From NCBI GenBank assembly GCA_027031145.1, contig JALVEG010000369.1, positions 1 to 9,715 of the forward strand: a stretch of 9,715 bases of DNA, in the 5' to 3' direction. A program made the position numbers and the translations under genes. Origin of the DNA: Saprospiraceae bacterium. GTDB taxonomy: Bacteria > Bacteroidota > Bacteroidia > Chitinophagales > Saprospiraceae. Each line of letters opens with the position of its first letter. The first letter of the stretch is position 1. Below the pieces are notes generated by a model. The model was not told the DNA's origin. It did no database searches and was given only the letters and a program-made list of their open reading frames with translations. Below, piece by piece: positions 1 through 6,457 of this stretch.

Positions 1-445
1 TATCAGTATCGATCATACTTTGTTTAGGATTAAGACGTAAAGGCAAACATTTTAATTTTTTAGCTTGTGAAAATATTTCTTTTGCTTCATTTTTTGTTAA
101 AACTTTTTCAAACATATTAAGTTTTGTTTTTCCAGACTTAATATTTCGCTCTGTGACTATATATTGCATTATATAAAAATCAGAATCACCGTAAATAGAC
201 AAAGTTTGAGTGATATTTCTCCAGTCATTATGAACCCTAATAATTTTTTTGAAATCTTTCTCAGGAGCTAACTTAACAACAATATCACTGTTGTACATAT
301 AAAAATTTGGTCCATATTTTATAAATTGTTCGATTTCTTTCTTTTCTTTTGCAGAATATTCACATACCCTATCTTTATTATTATCACATGAAATAATAAA
401 AAAATCAAAACAAATAAAGAGCAATATATAGATTATTTTTTTCAT
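1..445 (-). CDS. Lipoprotein of unknown function, 3' end cut by the window edge
   Basis: An uninterrupted minus-strand frame of 148 codons starts at the ATG at 445-443 and leaves the window at base 1, so the C-terminus is missing. The start is followed by MKKIIYILLF and a hydrophobic stretch ending in IISC, with Cys20 as the likely lipidation site; the mature protein begins CDNNKD. It is therefore probably a membrane-anchored lipoprotein outside the cytoplasm. The rest is Lys/Glu/Tyr-rich and matches no family I recognise. A central stretch (SDFYIMQYIVTERN, then a Lys-rich helix) resembles in pattern the equivalent part of the two lipoproteins encoded just upstream (EDYYVQLIE, EYFLQLIH), so it may be a distant paralogue. 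The start codon overlaps the stop of a short upstream remnant frame (ATGA overlap). The Asp at position 14 of the leader is unusual. Coding status is fairly sure; function is unknown. Confidence 0.75.
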   Translation of the reverse strand, partial: MKKIIYILLFICFDFFIISCDNNKDRVCEYSAKEKKEIEQFIKYGPNFYMYNSDIVVKLAPEKDFKKIIRVHNDWRNITQTLSIYGDSDFYIMQYIVTERNIKSGKTKLNMFEKVLTKNEAKEIFSQAKKLKCLPLRLNPKQSMIDTD

Positions 446-558
446 TTTGTTGACCAGTTAAATACAGCAATTAAAAATTTTGTTTCTTTGTTCATTTTCT
501 CATTTTTATTAAGCTTAATCTCAATGACTATTGGGAAACCTCCTGTTGTTATTAATAT
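442..558 (-). pseudogene. Short orphan coding remnant ending in an ATGA overlap with the next lipoprotein
   Basis: Between the stop of the 552-1364 lipoprotein and the start at 445, one minus frame stays open for about 38 codons and stops at 444-442, overlapping the next ATG as ATGA. Its product begins around ILITTGGFPIVIEIK and ends FLIAVFNWSTK. There is no convincing start at its head, and a TGA lies immediately upstream at 561-559. The alternating hydrophobic and charged composition and the translational-coupling overlap look like the C-terminal end of a real protein whose front was lost, perhaps when the neighbouring lipoprotein gene was inserted or exchanged. A short Met start near the middle (17 residues) is also possible. 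This is suggestive only: an AT-rich gap can hold a 38-codon frame by chance. Confidence 0.35.
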
Positions 559-1364
559 TCAATCGTTTCTCCATCCCATTGGGTTTCTACAACCTTCAAT
601 CTGTTATACAAATTTACAGTATCTTCTTTACTAATTGCAATCCATCCTTTATTATTCACTTTTAATAACTTATTGTCTAAAAATAATTTTCCCTCTTTTA
701 TCATTAAACTGTTTTTAATAAAAACGGTATAATTAATACTATCTGATTGTTCATCCTGGCTACCTTTATGTATTTCCTTTTCTCCCTTTTTTATTCCACA
801 TATCTTTGCTAACCAACAAACCATACTTAAAAGCTGTTGTTTTTGCTTGTTAATATAAACATCTTCATTTCCTCCTTTTCCATTACTATAAACACTTGGA
901 TAGCCAATAGAAGCGATAATATTTTTATTATTTTTGTAAACAAATTCAAATCCCGGCAGATCAATCAATAACCTATTTGAATCCAAATCAAATGCTATAT
1001 TTTCAATGTCTTTTAATGCTTTTTCCAATTTGAGTTTTTGTAAATCATTTAAAATAGTTTCTTTTACAATAAACACTTTCGTGGATTCAATATTTTCAAT
1101 TAATTGAACATAGTAATCTTCTGATATTTTAGTAAAGGTTAATATTATAACATAATCACCCCATCCTTCATATAAATAAAATCTAAACCCGTGATTAATT
1201 TTTACTACCGGCAATAATTCAACGTTATTTTTAAACCGGGTTTTTACCAAAAATGAATCTATAAATCTTTTCTCCCGTTTTGAATAATGCCTTGTTGAAT
1301 CAAATGTTTTTTGGCATTGAAAAAACATCATGGAACAACTAATTAGGATAATTATTATTTTCAT
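552..1364 (-). CDS. Lipoprotein of unknown function, paralogue of the adjacent upstream gene
   Basis: A 270-residue protein. The N-terminus MKIIIILISCSMMFFQCQK is a short hydrophobic leader; Cys17 (FFQC) is the likely lipidated residue, with Cys10 as a less likely alternative. Seen directly: the protein aligns along its length with the 284-residue product encoded at 1391-2245. Matches include NVELLP/NFELLP, YYVQLIE/YFLQLIH, a shared DLDSN near the middle, and an almost identical tail (KEDTVNLYNRLK and WDGETIEY against KKDTANIFNRVK and WDGTIREY). The two are diverged tandem duplicates. The gene starts 26 bases after its paralogue's stop, so they are probably co-transcribed. There is no Shine-Dalgarno; the leader before the ATG is A/T-rich. 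I recognise no catalytic motif or named domain. A tandem array of diverged lipoproteins would fit immunity proteins or surface antigens, but that is inference. Confidence 0.85.
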   Translation of the reverse strand: MKIIIILISCSMMFFQCQKTFDSTRHYSKREKRFIDSFLVKTRFKNNVELLPVVKINHGFRFYLYEGWGDYVIILTFTKISEDYYVQLIENIESTKVFIVKETILNDLQKLKLEKALKDIENIAFDLDSNRLLIDLPGFEFVYKNNKNIIASIGYPSVYSNGKGGNEDVYINKQKQQLLSMVCWLAKICGIKKGEKEIHKGSQDEQSDSINYTVFIKNSLMIKEGKLFLDNKLLKVNNKGWIAISKEDTVNLYNRLKVVETQWDGETIEY

Positions 1365-1390
1365 TTTTTTATGCTAAAATATTGTAAAAA

Positions 1391-2245
1391 TCAATATTCC
1401 CTTATCGTTCCATCCCAAAGAGTTTCTTTTATTTTCACTCTATTAAAAATATTTGCAGTATCTTTTTTGTGTAGTTTTATTTCATGCATTCCAATATATT
1501 TAACCTTTTTATTATCAAAATAATATGATATTTCTCTCCAATCTTGAAATTTTTGCACATAAAATGTATATTTTACTGTATCTCCTTCAATATGAAATAT
1601 TACCTTTTTCTCATTATTTTTCATATCACCATAATGTAGCAACCGTCCGATAAACCTTAAAATTTTATCCTTCTTTTCATTTAAATACCATTTATCTTCA
1701 TATCTATTATATGAATGAGCAGAAGACATACCCCTAATGGCTTTAATACTTTCGCCCTCTTTTATAAACATATCAAAAACATTATTAATATGAAAATTTG
1801 AATCCAAATCTCCTGTTTTTAATGCGATCATATCTTTCATCCCTTTTTGAAAAAAATCCTTTTGTTTATTATTCAATTTTTTTTCTACAACTTTAAAATA
1901 TATTGAATTATATGGATCTTCTCTATATTTTTCTTCAAGATCTCTTTCTTGCTTATGTATCAATTGTAAAAAATATTCTCCGTCTTTTTTTCTTATTGTA
2001 AGTACATATTCCAATGGTCCACGATATTCATATTTATGAAATCTCAAAATAAAATCATCGCTACATGCAGGCAAAAGTTCAAAGTTCATTGAATAAATAG
2101 GTTCATTAATCATCCATTTATACCATTCATCTCTTTCTCTATCATTTAAAGAACTATTATCTTTTGGATTAACACAACTGAAATTTAAAAGAATAATAGT
2201 CAAATAAAATATTATTTTAATCCTTTTCGAATTGTTGCCTATCAT
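1391..2245 (-). CDS. Lipoprotein of unknown function, paralogue of the adjacent downstream gene
   Basis: A 284-residue protein. A basic N-terminal segment (KRIK, residues 7-10) is followed by a hydrophobic run ending LLNFSC, making Cys24 the probable lipidation site; the mature end CVNPKDN suggests export beyond the cytoplasm. The body is rich in Lys, Asp, Tyr and aromatic residues, with no recognised domain. It is homologous by eye to the 552-1364 product: shared FELLP block, a YVLTIRKKDGEYFLQLIH strand pattern, the DLDSN block and a nearly identical WDGTIREY C-terminus. Its main difference is an extra charged segment (about residues 99-112) between shared blocks. It begins 9 bases after the stop of the 84-residue gene at 2255-2509, a spacing that suggests one transcript. 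Base composition is strongly AT-rich compared with the peroxidase operon. Function is unknown. Confidence 0.85.
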   Translation of the reverse strand: MIGNNSKRIKIIFYLTIILLNFSCVNPKDNSSLNDRERDEWYKWMINEPIYSMNFELLPACSDDFILRFHKYEYRGPLEYVLTIRKKDGEYFLQLIHKQERDLEEKYREDPYNSIYFKVVEKKLNNKQKDFFQKGMKDMIALKTGDLDSNFHINNVFDMFIKEGESIKAIRGMSSAHSYNRYEDKWYLNEKKDKILRFIGRLLHYGDMKNNEKKVIFHIEGDTVKYTFYVQKFQDWREISYYFDNKKVKYIGMHEIKLHKKDTANIFNRVKIKETLWDGTIREY

Positions 2246-2254
2246 AATGTGGAT

Positions 2255-2509
2255 TTAATAAAAATTGTAAAAAATAGATTTTTTTGTAAACTGTAATTCA
2301 TTAAGTTCATCATTATTTTTTATTTCATTATATTGAAACATCATGTCATATCCATTTTTCGCCCAAATATTTTTTGCATCATTAAATGCTTGAAGCATTA
2401 TTGACGAAATATCTTGTTTGCTTTCAGCTATATTAGACAGACCACCTTCTTCCCAGTGATCTTTATTTGCATAAAGATTTACGACATATCGAGGTAATTC
2501 ATTACCCAT
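2255..2509 (-). CDS. Small protein of unknown function, possibly the 3' end of a truncated gene
   Basis: An 84-residue frame beginning MGNELPRYVVNLYANKD and ending TKKSIFYNFY. It has no leader or membrane segment, so it is probably cytoplasmic or a detached domain. It is acidic to neutral and amphipathic, with a likely helix around SSIMLQAFNDAKNIWAKNG. The frame stays open for 12 further codons upstream (to a TGA at 2548-2546) and these also read plausibly (GLLIVYTKVD before the Met). Together with the repeat-filled DNA directly upstream, this raises the possibility that the gene has lost its 5' part. The stop lies 9 bases before the 284-residue lipoprotein, so the two may be a functional pair, for example an effector tip and its immunity lipoprotein. 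I recognise no family. The start is uncertain because no ribosome-binding signal is visible. Confidence 0.55.
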   Translation of the reverse strand: MGNELPRYVVNLYANKDHWEEGGLSNIAESKQDISSIMLQAFNDAKNIWAKNGYDMMFQYNEIKNNDELNELQFTKKSIFYNFY

Positions 2510-2676
2510 ATCTACTTTTGTATATACTATAAGCAGTCCACACTCTCACAGCAGTTTTGCGCATATATAGTCCCTCTTAAAAACAACAATAGAATTGTGA
2601 TTTTTATTGCTTTAATAATTGTATATTTCAATATTTAGTTTTTTTATTTAATCCCATAATTACCGACAATCCCCAA

Positions 2677-2718
2677 CTTTACACTTTATACTTTATACTT
2701 TAGCCTTTAGCCTTTATC
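2677..2718. repeat. Six tandem CTTTANN heptads
   Basis: Six consecutive 7-base units in perfect phase: CTTTACA, CTTTATA, CTTTATA, CTTTAGC, CTTTAGC, CTTTATC. The first five bases never vary, while the last two change in pairs. This is a degenerate minisatellite, not coding sequence. Confidence 0.85.
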
Positions 2719-2784
2719 TCCACCTCTCCATTTTGTCACTATTTTTGTTTGCTACCACCACAAAAATACCGCCAAAATGTCTAT

Positions 2785-2851
2785 GGGGTTGCGCTTATTG
2801 GAGTATGTCCTTTTTATCATCAACCGTCAGCTAAAGCAGACGGCAATCCAC
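2785..2851. repeat. 67-bp dispersed repeat, copy 1
   Basis: This copy matches 3081-3147 at 62 of 67 positions without gaps. It runs from GGGGTTGCGCTTATTGGAG to GGCAATCCAC. Near its end CCGTCAGCTAAAGCAGACGG forms a hairpin with 9-bp arms and one mismatch, and this hairpin is identical in both copies. Confidence 0.85.
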
Positions 2852-2989
2852 TCATTAAAAATAGACAGAAATAATTGATACTCCGGCTATAATATATTGC
2901 CACTTCTTAAATTGACATTCAATATTCAAAATATCCAAACATACACAACACCACCCAAATACTTCCCTTGAAGCACTACTTTATTTGGA

Positions 2990-3068
2990 AATAGCGGGTT
3001 GCTACCTCCCCCTGTCATTTTTCTGTAACGCAGTGGAAAAAAATTACAAGGGGGAGCGCAGTGCATTA
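2990..3068. repeat. Hairpin-forming dispersed repeat, copy 1 (second copy at 9071-9150)
   Basis: A module of about 79 bp, nearly identical to 9071-9150, with a handful of substitutions and one single-base indel. Its core (3006-3056) is a long imperfect inverted repeat: CTCCCCCTGTCATTTTT on the left faces AAAAATTACAAGGGGGAG on the right, with a loop of about 15 bases. In the second copy the hairpin is flanked by direct TAGCGGGTTG words. Confidence 0.85.
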
Positions 3069-3080
3069 GAGGGATGGCGA

Positions 3081-3147
3081 GGGGTTGAGCTTAATGGAGT
3101 ATGTTCTTTTTATCATAATCCGTCAGCTAAAGCAGACGGCAATCCAC
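3081..3147. repeat. 67-bp dispersed repeat, copy 2
   Basis: Second copy of the 67-bp repeat, in the same orientation and 296 bp from copy 1. The five differences are all single-base substitutions and lie outside the CCGTC...GACGG hairpin, so the hairpin may be the conserved part. Confidence 0.85.
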
Positions 3148-3177
3148 CATAAACACCTAAGTATGTAACACTTACGA

Positions 3178-3205
3178 CTTCTGTCAAATAAATTTGACAG
3201 TCCAA
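3178..3205. repeat. 28-bp repeat with near-perfect palindrome, copy 1
   Basis: These 28 bases are identical to 9561-9588. The centre, CTGTCAAATAAATTTGACAG, is an inverted repeat with 9-bp perfect arms and a 2-base spacer. It could be a protein-binding site, a cruciform or the end of a small mobile repeat. No T-run follows, so it is not an obvious terminator. Confidence 0.85.
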
Positions 3206-3290
3206 ACCTTTTTAATCACCGAAGTTTCAACGTAGGTGATCCCGCTTCAAAACAACAAACACCAAACACAAAACATAAAAATCCTACTCT

Positions 3291-3376
3291 CATTCCCCCT
3301 CTCTCAGTCTCTTAGTCTCTTCGTCGCCCATTCGCACCTTCGCCCACTCGCCTCATCACTCATCACTCATCACTCA
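3291..3376. repeat. C/T-rich low-complexity tract with CATCACT tandem repeat
   Basis: A pyrimidine-rich stretch (CTCTCAGTCTCTTAGTCTCT and similar), then CGCCCA/CGCCCACTCG words, then three tandem CATCACT heptads at 3354-3374. The same CGCCCACTCG vocabulary recurs at 9630-9675. Confidence 0.75.
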
Positions 3377-3430
3377 AGTATTCCGCTTCAAAAAACAACT
3401 TAACTTTATCCCACGATTGTTTATGCATTG

Positions 3431-3589
3431 ATGAATGCTCTATCCAAGCCTTACAAAAGACATTGCACGAAAGCCCGAATTGCCGATATTTTGGAAATAC
3501 CGGTGGAGAAGGTGAAAGATATTTTGAAAGAAGGAAGGGTAAGTGCGGGAAAGTTTCCACTCATTATTGGACACTACCCATTTTTATAA
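3431..3589 (+). CDS. Possible small protein or gene remnant with an HTH-like segment
   Basis: A 52-codon plus-strand frame runs from the ATG at 3431 to the TAA at 3587-3589 and is open back to 3404. The product starts MNALSKPYKRHCTKAR. Residues about 16-37 (RIADILEIPVEKVKDILKEG) have the spacing of a small helix-turn-helix of the kind found in DNA-binding proteins and transposase-like families; this is a pattern resemblance only. The GC content is higher than in the flanking lipoprotein array. Its last 16 bases overlap, convergently, the end of the lipoprotein at 3574-4140. The frame begins immediately after the repeat tract, so it may be the 3' stump of a larger gene removed by the repeats. 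A frame also exists on the other strand (3363-3560), but its Pro/Ser/Phe-rich product looks like an antisense shadow. Low to moderate confidence that it is or was coding. Confidence 0.35.
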   Translation: MNALSKPYKRHCTKARIADILEIPVEKVKDILKEGRVSAGKFPLIIGHYPFL

Positions 3590-4140
3590 ATCTTTATATT
3601 TTTCAAAAAGAATCTGTTTGTCATATCTAATTCCCTAAAACTATATTTATCAACATTAGACACCAACACAATCTGCATTGTATGTCCATCAAATTTGCAT
3701 GTTGATATAAAAAAATAATGATCTATTTTTTTCCCCTTTGTATTATGAAAAACATACGCTAAAGTTCTAAATTTTTTATTAAAATTATATGTTTTTAAGT
3801 ATTTGAATTCTTTCATATCAATTCTTTCCACTTCTTCTTTTATTTGTTCTTCTCCTTTGGTTAAATCATAATATAATCCCCATTCATCATCTGTTGTAAT
3901 ATCTCCAGACACTATGTCAATATAAATTTCACCTGTTTCATACAAATAAGATATAAAAGTACCTTTATACATTGGTGAATATACCCTGGTTTCTAAATTA
4001 AATGTATCGCAGAATTCCAGCGTATATTTGTTACGAAGTATTTTTATTCTCTGTATAGAGTCTGTACAGTCATTATTGCAACTTACAATAAATAAATACA
4101 ATAAAAAAAATAACATAATTCTATGGAATAAACCTTTCAT
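3574..4140 (-). CDS. Lipoprotein of unknown function, 188 residues
   Basis: The protein starts MKGLFHRIMLFFLLYLFIVSC, a clear lipoprotein leader with Cys21 as the likely acylated residue, followed by NNDCTDS. The mature part of about 168 residues carries two further cysteines soon after the anchor (in the NDCTDS and LEFCDTF segments) and one near TCKFDGHT. It looks like a beta-rich domain with aromatic strands (ISYLYETGEIYIDIV, HYFFISTCKFDGHTMQIVLV). I recognise no family. It follows the cotransporter gene by 52 bases on the same strand, so it may be read from the same transcript, though it is AT-richer and resembles the lipoproteins at the left of the window in style. No terminator hairpin follows. 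The start is supported by the leader peptide; upstream is A-rich without Shine-Dalgarno. Confidence 0.8.
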   Translation of the reverse strand: MKGLFHRIMLFFLLYLFIVSCNNDCTDSIQRIKILRNKYTLEFCDTFNLETRVYSPMYKGTFISYLYETGEIYIDIVSGDITTDDEWGLYYDLTKGEEQIKEEVERIDMKEFKYLKTYNFNKKFRTLAYVFHNTKGKKIDHYFFISTCKFDGHTMQIVLVSNVDKYSFRELDMTNRFFLKNIKIYKNG

Positions 4141-4192
4141 TTGTTTTTATTGAAAACAGAATTTTATGATAATCATTTAAGACAGAAAACAT

Positions 4193-6424
4193 CTAAACCA
4201 CCTCCCTCAACAATATTGGAACAGAATCTGCCATACTATTATTTTGAACAAATACCGTGATTTTCAATTTTTCTGACATTTTGCTTATTTTATCTGCATA
4301 ATCCGGTTCATGACCTTCGGCAGGATTGCCTAAACCCAGAAATACCAAATCTGCTTTTTTGCTTTTCTCAACTAATAAATCAGTAAAATCCTTGTCTTCT
4401 ATCAAAGAAATATCAACTTTGGCATCAACTTTGGCATCAGGCAACAATTTTATTATTCCTGTTTCCAGTTTTTGTTTTTCCTCCAATGTATTCACCGCAG
4501 ACCTGATAGTGATGGCTGCCTTATTCCAATGTTTATTGAGTTTAAGCAGATAGGCAAGCAACAGCATCAGATCTCCGTTCTTTTCTCTTCCACCCCACCA
4601 TAGATCTATCTGTTTGTATTTCTTTTTTGAACTATAATTTTTATTGAATCTTACCAACAGGATATTCTTATTTATTTTCGACAGATCTCTTATGACTTTA
4701 AGTTGTGAAACCTGATTTTCTTTTTCTTCAGACCATCCGAATACAATGGTATTTGTTTTCATAACTCCAAGTCCGTGTGAAGCCGATATGGTCAACATTC
4801 CTTCATTAAGGTCTTTTACAGGATTTACCTCGCAAAATGCTTCTAAATTCTTTTCATGTAATTCCTTCAACATTTGCATTTGCATTTCTTCCCTTTTTTC
4901 CGATGAAATACCAAAGTCAAATATCAGTTTGGAAACCGTAAGCACACCCCTATTCTGTCCCAAAGCAGCAGCGAGTTTTACCAATTGAAACCTTTCTTTT
5001 ACATCAGATACAAAAAGCAACATAAACGGTCTCCAGTTTCTGGAAAGGAGTTTTTTCTTATTAAGCTGAAGCAATGCATATCTGGCAACATTAATCCACA
5101 ATCCCGAAGTAGCATCGCCCCACTGTTGTTCCAAAGACTTTGATTTTAAATAAATAAAAATAGCCGACTCAAGTACCAATGCAAAAATACAGGCATACGG
5201 ATTGATAAGATACATTACCCATATCGCGCCAAATGCTCCGATCATCGATACATACCAGGGAACTTTTACTTTTGGTCTATACGATGGTTCTTTGACCAGT
5301 TGCTCTATCGCTGCACTAAGGTTGATAGCGACATACAGAGTGAGAAACAGTACGGAAACATATTGCGCTATCGTATTAAGATTGCCCAGCATAACTGCTG
5401 CCAAAGCTATTGCACCGCTTACCCAGGTTGCAACTGCCGGTTGTCCCGCTTTGGATAATCTAGTCAGAAATTTCGGTGCCAGACCATCCAGTGCCAATGC
5501 CTGCAAAACCCTCGGTCCGGCAAGAACACTTCCGAATGCTGACGATAAAATAGCTCCCAAAACAGCAGGATAAACCAAAATACCTCCGAGAAATGCAACT
5601 TTTGTCCATGTTCCGACTCCCAGATCAGGATCTGCCAATTGATCAAATGAAAGCAAAACCGTTATTGACAATAAGACCGGAATTATCATATACAAGACAG
5701 CTCCTGTCACTACAGCACCCAATGTTCCCTTAGGAATTGATTCCCCGGGATTTTTAAGATCACCACTCATGCCTATCCCTGCGGTAAAACCTGTAACTGC
5801 AGGAAAAAACACAGCAAAGACATACCAAAAACCCTGAGGTGCTGTCCTGTAAGTAGGCGTCCATTCAGGTGCTCTCAAAGGATGTGAAAATACGCCTATT
5901 GCTAGTGCCAAAATCGAAAGTATTACAAATATAAGAATAGGAATTTGTGCTTTAAGAACTAGTTTTGCACTTTTACCTGACAATAAAGTTACTAAAACAA
6001 TGACCACAACCGCCACTATCTGAACTATATGAGCCGGAGGTGCACCCCATGACTGAGGCCAGAACATCAGTAATGCTTCAGCCAAACCAAAACTATAAAA
6101 AGTAATGCTAAGTGTACGACACAAATATAAAGGAATACCGATAGCTCCTCCCGGTTCCAGACCAAGGCTTCTTGACACCAGATAATATTCACCTCCAATA
6201 CCTACTTTTATATTTGTCGCAATAGCCGAAGCACTCAATCCCGTGATAAAAGTGATGGAACTTGCCATTATCACGATCAAGATAGTCATTGGAACTCCCA
6301 TATTACCAACTACCCATCCAAAGCGCAAATACATGATCAATCCGAGTATCGTTAATAAACTGGGTAGATAAACACCGAGAAAAGTTCCGAATTTATGTTG
6401 CTGTACAGTTTTATTCTTTGACAT
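4193..6424 (-). CDS. Cation-chloride cotransporter (SLC12/NKCC-like, APC superfamily)
   Basis: A 743-residue inner-membrane transporter with about 12 membrane helices (residues ~15-430) and a cytosolic C-terminal domain (~440-743), the size and plan of bacterial homologues of animal Na-K-Cl cotransporters. Family hallmarks seen directly: FGTFLGVYLPSLLTILGLI (12-30); SAIATN with GGEYYLVSRSLG (66-88); FFPAVTGFTAG...SGDLKNPGESIPKGT (206-234); LSSAFGSVLAGPRVLQAL (293-310); then in the C-terminal domain NWRP (463-466) and DLWWGG...GDLMLLLAYLL (607-627). From family knowledge, paired serines like Ser294-Ser295 form part of the Na+ site, and a tyrosine like Tyr110 contacts K+ in NKCC1, so a Na-K-Cl or related coupling is plausible; the actual ions are inferred. 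The gene starts 33 bases after the 6458-7411 gene. A 12-base in-frame duplication (DAKV twice, residues 663-670) lies in a variable C-terminal loop. Confidence 0.93.
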   Translation of the reverse strand: MSKNKTVQQHKFGTFLGVYLPSLLTILGLIMYLRFGWVVGNMGVPMTILIVIMASSITFITGLSASAIATNIKVGIGGEYYLVSRSLGLEPGGAIGIPLYLCRTLSITFYSFGLAEALLMFWPQSWGAPPAHIVQIVAVVVIVLVTLLSGKSAKLVLKAQIPILIFVILSILALAIGVFSHPLRAPEWTPTYRTAPQGFWYVFAVFFPAVTGFTAGIGMSGDLKNPGESIPKGTLGAVVTGAVLYMIIPVLLSITVLLSFDQLADPDLGVGTWTKVAFLGGILVYPAVLGAILSSAFGSVLAGPRVLQALALDGLAPKFLTRLSKAGQPAVATWVSGAIALAAVMLGNLNTIAQYVSVLFLTLYVAINLSAAIEQLVKEPSYRPKVKVPWYVSMIGAFGAIWVMYLINPYACIFALVLESAIFIYLKSKSLEQQWGDATSGLWINVARYALLQLNKKKLLSRNWRPFMLLFVSDVKERFQLVKLAAALGQNRGVLTVSKLIFDFGISSEKREEMQMQMLKELHEKNLEAFCEVNPVKDLNEGMLTISASHGLGVMKTNTIVFGWSEEKENQVSQLKVIRDLSKINKNILLVRFNKNYSSKKKYKQIDLWWGGREKNGDLMLLLAYLLKLNKHWNKAAITIRSAVNTLEEKQKLETGIIKLLPDAKVDAKVDISLIEDKDFTDLLVEKSKKADLVFLGLGNPAEGHEPDYADKISKMSEKLKITVFVQNNSMADSVPILLREVV

Positions 6425-6457
6425 AATTTATTATTTTTTCAAATTATGAGAAGATGG

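Larger units (their letters stand above)
2510..3403. other. Gene-free repeat-mosaic intergenic tract
   Basis: No convincing protein gene lies here on either strand. The tract is built from pieces listed separately: a six-fold CTTTANN heptad, two copies of a 67-bp repeat, a hairpin-forming repeat shared with 9071-9150, a 28-bp sequence shared exactly with 9561-9588, and a C/T-rich end. A 9-bp inverted repeat (2740-2748 with 2760-2768, TATTTTTGT/ACAAAAATA) could also form a stem-loop. Looser similarity to 9390-9460 is seen at 2930-2975 (CCAAACAT and CTTCCCTTGAA in the same order). I found no clear promoter for the minus-strand array beginning at 2509. Confidence 0.7.

Noticed and set aside
2761..2768. 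CAAAAATA, a minus-strand TAnnTTTG match upstream of the lipoprotein array
   Set aside because: It is one arm of a 9-bp inverted repeat, has no -33 box at the expected distance and lies about 250 bases before the first start codon.
2990..3068. Structured riboswitch or leader RNA
   Set aside because: The same module occurs in a second gene-free location, with no gene directly downstream in either case, which fits a dispersed repeat better.
2677..3376. CRISPR array
   Set aside because: Repeats are either 7-base tandems without spacers or two-copy elements at irregular distances; there are no evenly spaced repeats and no cas genes.
3363..3560. 65-codon minus-strand open frame
   Set aside because: Its Pro/Ser/Phe-rich product is antisense to the more protein-like plus-strand frame, its C-terminal part runs into CATCACT repeats, and it has no leader or neighbour support.
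4326..5573. Plus-strand open frames of 75-123 codons within the cotransporter gene
   Set aside because: All lie antisense to a full-length, motif-rich transporter gene and have Ser/Ala/Pro-rich shadow composition.
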